DNA of 43,395 bases from Triparma columacea (lineage: Eukaryota; Sar; Bolidophyceae; Parmales; Triparmaceae), in assembly GCA_030267965.1 (NCBI GenBank), contig BRYA01000389.1:1062-44456 (forward strand). Reading direction: 5' to 3'. The notes under the pieces were generated by a model, which made no database searches, was not told the origin of the DNA, and saw nothing but the letters and a program-made list of their open reading frames with translations. This document shows positions 20,601 to 30,276 of this stretch, in pieces; position 1 is the stretch's first letter, and every line of letters starts with the position of its first letter. The translations under genes were made by a program, and so were the position numbers.

Positions 20601-22560
20601 ACGAAGGTTTGAGCACGTACAGCACGTGCATCGCCGATGAGTGCGAAATCAGGGGATCCCCCATCTCGGTTACCATCACTCCAGCCGACGTGAATCCATC
20701 CAAATGTCATGCAAACAGCATCCCCTCTGATTTTGAGTCTCATACAACTCAAAAAGAGACGATAAAAGTCTTGGTAAGGGTCTTCGATAGCTTCAATAAC
20801 ACCGTACCAGGGTCAGACGACGACAAGTTTACCCTCGTGGTGGAAGGTATAGTGGATCCGGCTACTAATGAGAAAAAATACGGCGCCGAGGCTCCAATTT
20901 CTCTCAACGCAAACATGGGTTTCGAAATAGATCTAGATATCCCTCCGAAATTCGACGGTAAAGTAACCTACACGATCACCTACCTCGGTGATGATCAGCC
21001 AATCCTTGGCTCCCCCTACACCACAGATGTCTTTTTCGTCGAAACCATTAGCAACACCACTATCTTGGTCATCGTGGGCGGCCTAATTTCGGCTGTCCTG
21101 ATCTTGTACCTCTTGCATCGCTCTTGCTCGAAGAGGATGGAGAACCACGACAACGTGACAGAGCTCCAAGAAATGGCAACGAACATCATGGCCTTTGGCT
21201 TTGACTCGTTGGACCACCTCACGGATTGGGTCAACTACGTCAACGTCCTTAGGTACACGGGCAGCAGGAAGATCTACTACATCATGTTCCTCGGGACGGG
21301 CCTCGTCTCCACATCTTGCAGCATTATCATCAATTTCTTGCAGCTCAACCAGCTCCGTAAAAATAGGAACATTGCGCCAGACGATGAAATGACACCCCAT
21401 CTGTCGAGCCTTGAACTTTGGGCCCGCGAGAACGACATCGACGCGGAAATCAAGAGGAGGGAAGACAAGCTTAAGGAGATAGCGGATGAGCGCCGGAACA
21501 ACATGAAGGAGAATAAAGACGCAAGCTCGAAAAAGCAAAGGGCGACAGTTAGACTCTCTATTTCCAACCCTTTCACTTCTCGAAAGAACTCAGAAGTGAA
21601 GCCCGAGGGCATCACTGCGTACGATAAACTCCGGACGAAGAGGAAGGGTAAATTCGAAGTAAAGCAGGGCACAATTCTCCCCACCATGTCCGGAACGTTC
21701 AGGAAGGGCGCGGCCATGACGGCGGTTGAGACTAAGCTTAACGACACGAGGATTGAGCTACTACAGCTACTCAGGGAACGCCACGAGCACACTGTTGATA
21801 AATTCCTAACAGCCAGGGCAAAGGTGAGGGGGCGAGGTTGTGATGGGGGGGGTGTGGGGGGGGTGAAGGGAGCGAGAAGCGAATGGGATTTCTGTTGATT
21901 GTATGACTTCTGTCGATTGTATGACTTCTGTCTATAGCCCCCCCCCCCCCTCCCCTAAATTTACAATCCTTTCTAATCCTTAATCCTCGCCATCTTTCTC
22001 AGCTTCGAGCCTTAATTGGTCTCACCGTGGTAATCTGCGAGGACACCCCCCTCTTGGGTCTGCAGTTCTACGACATCGTCTACGGTTGCGATTACGACGA
22101 GTACTACACCGAGCAGGCCCGCGCCGACCACTACGGTGATTGCAACGACTACTACACCGAGAAGGTGTCTGGTTTCACCTGCGAGCCGAAGAGGGGGCTG
22201 AAGTGCGTGACGGACGACAACGTGTTCTCGTTCGAGGCGGGGGCCGTGGAGGAGGAGATTGGACTGTGCGCGACATTCGGGGACAGGAAGAAGTTCATGT
22301 TCCTCCTAGGCAGCATCTTCATGACCACCTGGCTGGTGGGATGGAAGCTCAAGGACGTAAACGAACTTCAGACTATGAACAGGAGGATGCACACGCTTGA
22401 CATTCTCATCAAACATGGGACGGAGAAGGCGGAGGAACTCATCAAGGACATCAACATGCTTGTGGAGAAAGCTACGGCTACGGAAGTGGTGACTGTTAAC
22501 GGAGCTGTCGAAAAGAAGCAGGACATGACGAGAAAGCCACAGGTGTTGGGAGGAGAATAG
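17611..22560 (+). CDS. Large multi-domain membrane protein: Cys-rich module, beta-propeller-like region, filamin-type repeats, C-terminal TM segments
   Basis: Exons 17611-18228, 18337-18531, 18620-19873, 19985-20304, 20383-21823 and 22003-22560 give 1461 aa with consistent phases. A signal peptide (LLLLLILLLVAPSKA) begins near residue 31; an ATG at 17677 would be a more classical start. Next comes a Cys-rich segment CPKNYYLEDDVCVACPSH (about 278-297) resembling GCC2/GCC3 ephrin-receptor-like modules. A region with DHQILEYDVDGDFKG follows that may be a beta-propeller. About three immunoglobulin-like filamin/ABP280-type repeats end in motifs such as RGSPISVTITPADV and LGSPYTTDVFF. Four hydrophobic helices lie near residues 1020, 1092, 1277 and 1373, with a charged cytosolic-type loop between the second and third. 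This suggests a surface receptor or adhesion protein. Function is unknown. The intron 19874-19984 is stop-free and a multiple of three. Confidence 0.75.
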
Positions 22561-22605
22561 AGAGAGAGAGGATGAGTTGGGGGATCGAGGGGGGTGAATA
22601 TATTT

Positions 22606-22670
22606 AACAGGTTTGGTTTGGAACAGGTTGTTTAGAACAGGTTGTTTCGAACAGGTCGTTTAGAACAGGA
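22606..22670 (+). repeat. Short tandem repeat, about 14-bp period
   Basis: AACAGGTTGTTTAG-like units start at 22622, 22636, 22650 and 22664 (exact 14-bp spacing), preceded by a diverged 16-bp unit at 22606. The array lies between the membrane-protein stop and the ATP-grasp start, in the 3' UTR or promoter zone. Confidence 0.85.
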
Positions 22671-22765
22671 CGGTCAATGTGAGGATTTGACTTTGTTTGT
22701 ATTCACTGCTGGCAAAAGCAAGAGCAAGCAAAAGTCAAAAGCCAAACCAAACCAAACATCAAGTG

Positions 22766-24910
22766 ATGATATTCTCACTCCTCCAAATCGTTCTTATGAT
22801 GTTTATTGTTGAAGCTTACACTTTTAGAGGTAATTATGTAAGCTTGACGTATACAAATAGTAATGGTAATGAATATAGGCCAAATTTAGAGAGAACAGCA
22901 AGCATCGGTCAAAGACTGAGAGGGAAAAAAGGACATTTTCATAGCCATTTTTATAGCTTTCAGCGACACTCATTTCAATACCTTCATTGGAAAGAATCAT
23001 ACAACCGATTTATATCCACTTTTCACTACTCGTCATCTACTTTATTATCCTCATCAGAATCCTCATCAGAATCAGAACTAAAGTCACCATCATCATCACC
23101 ACAATCGTCATCACCACAATCATCGTCATCATCACTATCGTCATCAACATCATCAACACCACCATCATCTCCATCATCTCCATCATCTCCATCATCTGCC
23201 CCCCATGACCTAGTTCCTTATTATACCCTCCCAACTCCCACCCAAGAAAACCCCACATGTGAAAGGGGCATCGTCCTAATCGACGCCTTCTCCCCTTCTC
23301 ACCTGCTCTACCTCAAGAGGAGGGCACTATCAACCTACAACGCCGGTGTGGTTGAGTGTTTCTCCCCCAAGGTTTCAAGCTACCTCCTCAGCCAGTCCTC
23401 TTCCTCCCAGGAGATGTCGGATATCCAAAGTATGACAATGCCTACTTCCCGCGACGATTGCGCATCATGGGCCGCCGATCTCCCCTTCGAGGTCGTTGGC
23501 GTTCTCTGCGAGAGTGACAGCGGTGGTATCTGGGCTGACAGGATGACGGAGTGGCTTGACCTAGATGGGGAGAGGGGGAACAACAGGATGTCAGCTCGGT
23601 GGGACAAGCACATGATGCACAAGGTAATAAAGGACGCCGGTGTTAAGGGTACCGCCAAGGGCTACGTATGCTCCAGCCAGGGCGAGGCGGTTGCGAGGGC
23701 GGGGGAGATGGGGGTTATGGACAAGGACGATGAGAGGGGGGTGGTTTACGACGAGCAGACGCTGTGCGTCGTTAAGCCGAGGAGGGGGGTAGCGAGCGAC
23801 AGGGTCTTCAAGTGCTCGACGCTGCAGGAGGTGGCGGCGGCGACGGAGGCTATAATAGGATCGATGTCGTTCGGGGACGATGAGGTTATAGAGGACTGCT
23901 TGGTACAGGAGTACCTGCCAGGGATTGAGGTCGCGGTGGACACTGTGACCAGAAACGGCGAGACCAAGGTAGTGGCCGTTTGGGACTATGACAAGAGGCC
24001 TGCGAACGACGCCCCTTTCGTCAACTTTGCCACCAGGCTGGTGGACGGGACTTTCCATCCCGCCAGCGAGGACGAGGAGCTCCCGCCTCTGAACTCAACT
24101 GCGCTCCCGTCGTTCAGCTTAAAGAACTCCGCCAACAGAACGTCGTCGTTGTCCTCTCTCTCTGGCCTCCCCCGTCAGGCCAGGTACGTCGTGGTCAGAA
24201 AGGTCTGCGACTACGTAACCTCGGCCCTCTCGGCCCTAGAGTACAACTGGGGCATGGCCCACACCGAGGTGAAGGTCCAGATCCCCCAGGGTTTCCGCAA
24301 GGCCTACGCCAAGGGCTCGTTCCCCTCCCCGACGGTTAGGCTCATCGAGGTTAACGCGAGGCAGCACAACGCGGAGTGGCTGCCGCTGACGCAGGCGTGC
24401 CTGGGGTACAATAAGATGGACGTATGCGCCGCCGCTTACCTTGGGGACGCGGAGGACGACGACGGGGGGGAGGGTAGGGATGGCCCGGCGGTTGACTTTA
24501 ACGCGGGGGAAGGGGGGGGGGAGGGGGAGGGGGACAAGTACGGACACAAGCAGGCGCTGACGTGGGACATGGTACCGGACACACCGAGGCTGCTGAGCCC
24601 GGGGAGGATCGTTCACCTGAGCGCGGGAAAGGAAGGGACGCTGAGGAGGATAAATCATTTGGAGAAGATACGGAAGATGGAAAGCGTGGTGAAGGTGGAG
24701 GTCTATGAGGATGTGGAAGATGGGAAGGGGATTACTAAGACTGTGGATATTAGGAGCGAAAAGGGGTGGATACACATGATGCATGATGACGAGGAGTTGG
24801 TGGAGAGGGAGTATAAGGTGATCCTTGAACTTATGGAGACCGTTTTCGAGGTGGAGGAGGGAAATGGGGGGGAGGAGGGGTTGGGGGAAAAGGCCCTAAA
24901 TCAACCATGA
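22766..24910 (+). CDS. ATP-grasp family ligase with secretory/plastid leader
   Basis: A single exon of 714 aa from the first true ATG at 22766. The leader MIFSLLQIVLMMFIVEAYTF has Phe after the likely cleavage site, as in plastid preproteins. Residues about 90-150 are a Ser/Pro repeat encoded by TCA/CCA/TCT codons. The ATP-grasp fold follows: KHMMHKVIKDAGVKGTA, VVKPRRGVASDRVFKC (nucleotide-binding strand with Lys), DCLVQEYLPGIEVAVDTVT (acidic metal region) and RLIEVNARQHNAEWLPL (E-x-N-x-R metal and phosphate ligands). The arrangement resembles carbamoyl-phosphate-synthase-like and BacD-type amino-acid ligases. Gly/Glu-rich low-complexity insertions occur near 24455-24535. The product is unknown; peptide or carboxyl-amine ligation is the inference. 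Confidence 0.82.
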   Translation: MIFSLLQIVLMMFIVEAYTFRGNYVSLTYTNSNGNEYRPNLERTASIGQRLRGKKGHFHSHFYSFQRHSFQYLHWKESYNRFISTFHYSSSTLLSSSESSSESELKSPSSSPQSSSPQSSSSSLSSSTSSTPPSSPSSPSSPSSAPHDLVPYYTLPTPTQENPTCERGIVLIDAFSPSHLLYLKRRALSTYNAGVVECFSPKVSSYLLSQSSSSQEMSDIQSMTMPTSRDDCASWAADLPFEVVGVLCESDSGGIWADRMTEWLDLDGERGNNRMSARWDKHMMHKVIKDAGVKGTAKGYVCSSQGEAVARAGEMGVMDKDDERGVVYDEQTLCVVKPRRGVASDRVFKCSTLQEVAAATEAIIGSMSFGDDEVIEDCLVQEYLPGIEVAVDTVTRNGETKVVAVWDYDKRPANDAPFVNFATRLVDGTFHPASEDEELPPLNSTALPSFSLKNSANRTSSLSSLSGLPRQARYVVVRKVCDYVTSALSALEYNWGMAHTEVKVQIPQGFRKAYAKGSFPSPTVRLIEVNARQHNAEWLPLTQACLGYNKMDVCAAAYLGDAEDDDGGEGRDGPAVDFNAGEGGGEGEGDKYGHKQALTWDMVPDTPRLLSPGRIVHLSAGKEGTLRRINHLEKIRKMESVVKVEVYEDVEDGKGITKTVDIRSEKGWIHMMHDDEELVEREYKVILELMETVFEVEEGNGGEEGLGEKALNQP

Positions 24911-25027
24911 GGTGGGGGGAGATGGAGGGGTAGAAGAGGGCTGTGAGTAGATTTGTGGCCCTTGCTTTAATAAGGCAGCTTTGATGTTTGTTTCTGAAAA
25001 GTACAAAAAATCTCTTATAGTACGGCA

Positions 25028-25744
25028 TTAAATCTCGCAGCTCCCATCCCAATAGCTAATTATATCCGCCACATGCCTCCTGCACCACTCTGTCCTCTCC
25101 TCCCCCCTTCTCTCCGGTATCTGCTTCCTCCTCCACATGGCCGCCCTCTCCGTATCCCCCAGCCTGTCGTAGCACAAAGCCACCCCCGACAACGCACCAA
25201 GATGCCAAGGCTTCCTCGCCAGCACCTGCTCCGCCACCCCCGCAGCCTCCCTTACCTGCCCCTTCAAGAAAAGCAGCGTCGCGAGCCGATTCCGAGCCTC
25301 ACAAAAGTCTGGGTACCGGTCCACCAGGGACCTGAGGGTGTCCTCTGCCTTGTGGTACGTTGCGGGGTTCGACATGTGGACGTCCGTCTCCGCGAGCTCT
25401 GCCGCTGCCCCCGCCCCCTTCTCCGAGTACCACAAAGTCCAGAGGTTGGGGACGGCTGTGGCAGGGTCGTCGGCGAGGGCCTGGAGGAGGCGGATCTCCT
25501 GCTCTACACGGTGCCGCTTGGTGGAGGACCTGAGGGCGGGGAGAGGGGCAGAGGGGGTCTGGGATATCAGGGCGTTGAGGGAGTTTATGGTGGAGGCATC
25601 TGGAGGGTCGGGGGGGGAGCAGGAGAGGGAGGACTTTGAGGGGAGGGGGAGGGGGACTTGGGGGAAGGATGATGGGGGAAGGAAGGAGAGGGAGAGGGGC
25701 AGGAGGGATGCCAGTATGGATGCAAGTATCGCTGCCTTGATCAT
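25028..25744 (-). CDS. Small TPR-type protein with N-terminal leader
   Basis: A single exon of 238 aa; the ATG at 25744 is the first in frame. The N-terminus IKAAILASILASLLPLSLSF is a hydrophobic leader with Phe near the cleavage site, so plastid import or secretion is likely. Residues about 130-210 carry two TPR-like helix pairs (ATYHKAEDTLRSLVDRYPDF and EARNRLATLLFLKGQVREAA, followed by WHLGALSGVALCYDRLGDTE). TPRs mediate protein contacts; no catalytic motif is seen. Tail WCRRHVADIISYWDG is distinctive. It converges on the ATP-grasp gene (stop codons 117 bp apart) and diverges from the pentapeptide-repeat gene. Confidence 0.75.
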   Translation of the reverse strand: MIKAAILASILASLLPLSLSFLPPSSFPQVPLPLPSKSSLSCSPPDPPDASTINSLNALISQTPSAPLPALRSSTKRHRVEQEIRLLQALADDPATAVPNLWTLWYSEKGAGAAAELAETDVHMSNPATYHKAEDTLRSLVDRYPDFCEARNRLATLLFLKGQVREAAGVAEQVLARKPWHLGALSGVALCYDRLGDTERAAMWRRKQIPERRGEERTEWCRRHVADIISYWDGSCEI

Positions 25745-25966
25745 GATTTAAATGGGGTAGAGAAGGAGGGGCGAGTCAATGAGAATTTATGTTTGTTGGA
25801 ATTTGTTCTTCACTGACCCTGCTTCGTTTTTAGAGAGGAGTCTCTGGGTGGCGGAGGGATTTGGGGGAAGGTTATTGGACGAATTGATTGCACAGCGTTG
25901 AATTGTTGGAAGTTCTGAGTGTTCAGAACAACCTCGAAGCCTATGAAGTCCCAAAAGATTTGAAAA

Positions 25967-26862
25967 ATGATTAAACCCCTTACGCTACTCTTTGTCGCTA
26001 TGCTAAGCCAAAATACAGCATCTTATCACCTATCAACCACTATAAAGACGCATAACTCTCCCCAAAAAGCTAAAAAGCAACGCCTCGACACACATCTCCT
26101 TCTGAAGTGGCAATCTATAGCACTAGCAATCACTATGATGGGACAACCAGCGATTGCAGTATCAGGAGGTGGATTAGACTACGCCAATTTGGATGTAAGC
26201 GGTGATGTTAAACAGTTCGTTGAAGGGAATTTCAAGGGTAAAGACTTCAGCCAAATAATAGCAAAGGGAACCTCGTTTAAGGTAAGAGAAGGCGGCTAGC
26301 GAGGACGAGGCGATGAAGAAGTGAGGAGGTAGAGGAGCCAACACGCCTGCCTCAACACGCCTGTCTCAACACGCCTGCCCCAACACGCCTGCCTCAACAA
26401 GCCCGCCTTACAACGCGCTGCCCTGCTAACCTCCCGCAATCACTGTATAACCCCCCCCTCAAGGGATCGAATCTGCTGGGCTGTAGATTCTTTAAGGCTT
26501 ACTTAGTCAACTCTGACTTTTCTGGGAGCGATGCCAAGGGAGCAAGGTGAGCAATAAGTTAGTTCAGTTCAGGAGTGTGTGAATAAACCGTTGCGCACTA
26601 TGCGCAACCACTAACCCCCTCATCCCTCCCCCCCGTCAGCTTCGAGGACACCTCCCTCGACGGCGCAATATTCGACCAGGCTGATCTCCGGGGTTCCTAC
26701 TTCAGCCGTTCTCTCCTTGACTCCTCTAGCATCTCAGGGGCGGACTTCACGGACGCCCAGTTACCCCCGAAGCTCCTGCCGCTCCTTTGCGAGAGGACTG
26801 ACTTGGATGAGAAGAACAAAGCGACGGGGGAGACCACTAGGGACTCGCTGATGTGCCCATGA
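25967..26862 (+). CDS. Pentapeptide-repeat protein, probably thylakoid lumen
   Basis: Exons 25967-26281, 26464-26546 and 26640-26862 give 206 aa; the last two exons are not visible as long ORFs but join in phase. The first leader (MIKPLTLLFVAMLSQNTASY) and a second hydrophobic stretch (QSIALAITMMGQPAIAVSGG, ending Ala-x-Ala) look like a bipartite signal, suiting plastid then lumen import. Mature repeats follow the A(D/N)LxX pattern: LDYANLD, GNFKGKDF, SNLLGCRFFKAYLVNSDF, SLDGAIFDQADLRGSYF and SISGADFTDAQL. The C-terminus has LCERTDLDEKNKATGETT, common to lumenal pentapeptide proteins of the TL17/TL20 kind. The biochemical role is not known for the family. Confidence 0.82.
26342..26411 (+). 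repeat. Minisatellite, about 5 x 14 bp, in intron 1 of the pentapeptide gene
   Basis: Units of CACGCCTGCCTCAA start at 26342, 26356, 26370 and 26384, with a diverged fifth at 26398. They lie inside intron 26282-26463. Confidence 0.9.
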
Positions 26863-26976
26863 AGAGCGTGATGGTGACAGAGTAAAGAGCAAAAAGAGTT
26901 TTCTTCCAATTTTTATTTCAGCATTTTGTTTTTTGCGCTTCCCCCCCCCCCCCCCACCTCTCCCCTCCTTCAACAC

Positions 26977-27944
26977 TCAACTCGTAAGCGTGTCCAACTG
27001 TTCCTGAATCCGGTCTAAGTCCTTGAAGAATTCCCACATTCCCTCATGTCCAAACTCCATCGCGATAGTCTCCCCCTTATCTCCCCCACCTCCCCCAGCC
27101 TCCCTCCCCAGCTCGACCTCGAAGCGGGCAGTCGCGTCCTTGGTGTTCTTCAGAGAGCTGTTGCTCATGTTGATGCTGACGATGGGGAGGGCGAAAGAAA
27201 GGTCAGATGATTTGGGGGGAGGTCGGCAATGAGTACACGGAGCTCTCAAAACACCACACAAGCTCCGCATCAGCTGGCAGCCTAATCGCTCCACTTCGGT
27301 CTTCGTAGCTTTGGTCTTCGTCGGCATCGTTCTCACCTTAACGCCCACTCAACCCCCTTCATAACCATGGGAGTTCCCATGCTGCTCGCATCCCTAAAGT
27401 TCTTAACGATCCCCGCCCCCTCCTTCTCCCACGCCTTCCTGAACGCCTCCACGTGCCCCCCCTCCATCCCCGCCCCCCTCAACGTGGCCTCCAAGGCGTC
27501 ACCCCCAACGCTGGAGTACGCGCACTGCTCGAAGACGTAGCCGCAGGCGTTCAGGGAATCGGAGAGCTCGAGGGAGCTGCAATTGAAGGAGGAAGAGAGC
27601 TGGGATGCCTCGGAGGGGGTGAAGTATGAACCAGACCGGAGGTGGACGCGGGAGGAAAGGCGCTTGAGGACAGAGGAGAACTTTGCTACTGGGAAAGTGT
27701 TCAGGACTTTTACGGCAGAGAGGAAACGCGAGGAGGTGGGGAATGCTCTGAGGGTTGGGGAAGGATGGGGCGGGGGGGAGGTTAGTATTTTTGGGGGAAT
27801 CACGATGGGGAGAGTGGGGGGGGACAAGGAAGGTTGGTTAAGGTTAAGAAGGAGAACGGTTGAGAGGAAACAAAAAGATTTTTGAGGAGATGTGTGTACG
27901 AGAGGAAGGCAAACTCACTCTGTCGATGCCGCTAAAGCCGCCAT
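26977..27944 (-). CDS. COMMD10: COMM domain-containing protein 10
   Basis: Exons 27944-27919 (only 8 codons plus 2 nt), 27747-27337 and 27175-26977 give 211 aa, against about 202 in human. COMMD proteins act as subunits of the CCC/Commander complex in endosomal recycling. The protein reads MAALAASTEAFPTSSRF, then an alpha-helical N-terminal region (LSAVKVLNTFPVAKFSSVL, FEQCAYSSVGGDALEATL), then the COMM domain beginning MKGVEWALSINMSNSSL and ending EFFKDLDRIQEQLDTLTS, which matches the COMMD10 C-terminus. The tiny first exon is inferred from phase and from a GTGAGT donor. Its start lies 64 bp from the start of the Coa1-like gene on the other strand, so they probably share a promoter. Confidence 0.87.
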
Positions 27945-28008
27945 TGCCTTGATATCCTTGTCAAAAACCAACAACAGAAGATTGCTCGGATTCACCCTGA
28001 CAAAAACT

Positions 28009-28958
28009 ATGCTCAACAGAGCAGCCTCCCAGTCGTTCAGGCGCATCTTTTCTACCTCGCGTCCTGCTTTCACCAATAGTGGCTCCCATGGCCGAATTTT
28101 GGGCGCTAACGTCCATTCCCACTTTCCACAGTTCTCCCCACTTTCGGGGGCCGCACAGTTCTCCTCAAAAAGTGGTGAGGAGAAGAAGGAAGCCTCCGAC
28201 ACGGCGCTTGGGAAAATAATGTCACCGGAAAATCAAGGCTATGCGGTGATTGCGGGAGGGACGGTCGGCACCTTGGTGTTCGCTAAGGGGTAAGTGATAT
28301 GCTAGTGTGGGAGCGCATTCGCAAATTTGCTAACCCCCTTCTCCCATCCCTTCTCCACCCCAGAATGATGTCTTTCACCAACTTCTTCACATCGTTATCC
28401 CCAGCTGTGGTTGCCAAATACGGCTTCTACCTCGGTTTTTCGACCTCCCTCACAATGACAGCCCTCGCCGCCTTCACGCTAGACAGCCTGACCATTCGTG
28501 CAGACCCTGTGTTCAAGCACTGCCTCTCCAAGATACAGTCTGATGCCATAGTCATGGCAAAGCTGGGAGACGGGATCGTCCCGGGGAAGATGAGGTCTTA
28601 CAGGCTGGACGCAGGAAAGTTCGAAGCGACGTCCGGCACTTCAGTCAAGTGGAGGAACCCCCGAATACAGATGATATTCGACGTCGTTGGCCAGGGACCT
28701 CCTTTCCGGACCGGACTTGTGACTTGCGAGGCGGTCAAGGTCACCGGCGCCTTCCCCCCCAAGCTCCAGACCAATGTTCTCAAGGTCGATTACGAAGTTG
28801 GCAACGAGGGAGAGGGCGGCACGGAGGAGGGTGACGAGACAATCTGGATCAGAGGGGATCAGGAGAAGTACGAGAGGGTCAGCAAGAGGAGCGGAATCAG
28901 CCTGCATAACCTTGCGAGCATGATGCATATCAATAAGGCTGCTAAAGGGGGGAGTTAG
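28009..28958 (+). CDS. Mitochondrial Coa1/TIM21-like membrane protein
   Basis: Exons 28009-28289 and 28364-28958 give 291 aa. MLNRAASQSFRRIFSTSRPAF is a clear mitochondrial presequence. A first hydrophobic segment GYAVIAGGTVGTLVFAKGMM spans the splice junction and a second is YGFYLGFSTSLTMTALAAF. After them comes a soluble domain: DPVFKHCLSKIQSDAIVMAKLG, then RIQMIFDVVGQGPPFRTGLV. This pattern recalls cytochrome oxidase assembly factor 1 / TIM21-type domains, which sit on the inner membrane. Assignment is moderate. The tail (ISLHNLASMMHINKAAKGGS) is not informative. Confidence 0.65.
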
Positions 28959-29055
28959 GCGACACGGTGACAATTTTTGTGAACGTGAACGTAAAAGGTA
29001 GTTGCTTGGTTGAGTTTTCAAAAAACAAGCCACTTTCGACTACGGTGTCCACCTT

Positions 29056-29588
29056 TCACTTGTGCACGCCCACAGCAGCAATCCCCTCGAGCATCTCAGT
29101 CACCTCATCGACTCCGTCCCTCTCCTCCTTGAGGTCGCACAATACCGAGAACTCCTTCGGGGGTCTCTCCATCCTCAGCACCCCCACAATTGCTGCAGAG
29201 AGACTCAGCCTGGACGTTTTATTCTTCAACTCTTCCTTCAAGTTCTTCAATGTGACATCATCACCCCCCTCACCCTCGCCCTTGGAGATAATCTTTGGCG
29301 TGACATCGATGCCGTCACCGGGAACCACCAGGCAACCCTTTCTTGCGTTGTCATAAGTCCTCTCTAAAATTTCCTCGGGCTCGCTCCCACAAACTTTGTA
29401 GTACTTTTCTCCCAACCCATCCTCCCCCCCCCCACCCTTCATGACCCCCCTATGGATCACGATCGCCTCCTCCACCACCCCGTCCCTCTCTGCCGCCCTG
29501 GCGGCCTCCTCTACAGATCTTGCGTAGTCCATGTTGTCGGCAGCAGCGCCGACCCTCTTACCTCCCAAAATCATCATCCTGGATGGAT

Positions 29589-29632
<44 letters not shown>

Positions 29633-30197
29633 AGAAATGTATCCCCCATCTCCCTTTTCTCCCCCTTTCCTTCATCCCGTCTCCTTACCTGTTGAATAGC
29701 CAGTTGTCCTCCTTCTCCTCAACCGGCCTCCCTGTTGTCGTCCCTGCGGGTGACACCACCACTACCTTCTTGCACAGTGGCATCTTTGACAAAAGCGCAG
29801 TGACAGTCTTACCAGGGATGTCACTGGCCTCAGGACAGACGACGAGGGACGTACATTGGGCGGCCTCAGACTCCCACTCGCCCTGCCCGTTCGTAACGAC
29901 AACGGCGGGAGGGGGACACCAGTTCGACCTCAGTCCCTCGCTCTTTGCCATGTCTGCCATCAACACTGGGGTACTAGTACTGGTCTTTATCAAATCAGTT
30001 GATACGAGAAACTGGAGGAAACCGGTTCCTAGTAGGAACGTACGTACAGGAGGTGGGGTGCCCAAATCTGAAGATGGGGCTCCTTCAAGTTGGGTAAATC
30101 GATGATATTTTGCGTTAATAGAACATTTCGATGAAACCCCGACCGTCCAACCATTAACTACACCATTGGCGAGCATTATAAACAGGCAAAGTTTCAT
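29056..30197 (-). CDS. Protein of unknown function with secretory/plastid leader, 2 exons
   Basis: Exons 30197-29689 and 29578-29056 give 343 aa; the GTAAG donor and CATCCAG acceptor join in phase. MKLCLFIMLANGVVNGWTVG is a short hydrophobic leader. A hydrophobic strand KKVVVVSPAGTTTGRPVEEK followed by FNRMMILGGKRVGAAADNM looks like an alpha/beta fold, perhaps an atypical Rossmann protein of the NAD(P)-binding superfamily. No complete GxxGxxG motif is visible, so I do not assign an enzyme. The C-terminal half contains EEAIVIHRGVM, CLVVPGDGIDVTPKIISKG and a helix-rich end. The intron contains a 40-bp GT microsatellite. The start lies 79 bp from the start of the glycosyltransferase gene, transcribed the other way. 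Confidence 0.6.
29591..29630 (+). repeat. GT microsatellite (20 units)
   Basis: An uninterrupted run of twenty GT dinucleotides lies within the intron (29579-29688) of the unknown two-exon gene; on the coding strand it reads as CA repeats. Its length is probably unstable. Confidence 0.97.
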
Positions 30198-30276
30198 ATC
30201 GCGTTAAATGATCCCAAGCCTAATTTGTAGAGCCCCAGATTTATTCCAATTTTGATAGATTACTCATTTATCTACG

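Noticed and set aside
24236..24784. 182-codon minus-strand frame
   Set aside because: Antisense of the ATP-grasp core; His/Pro/Leu-rich shadow translation.
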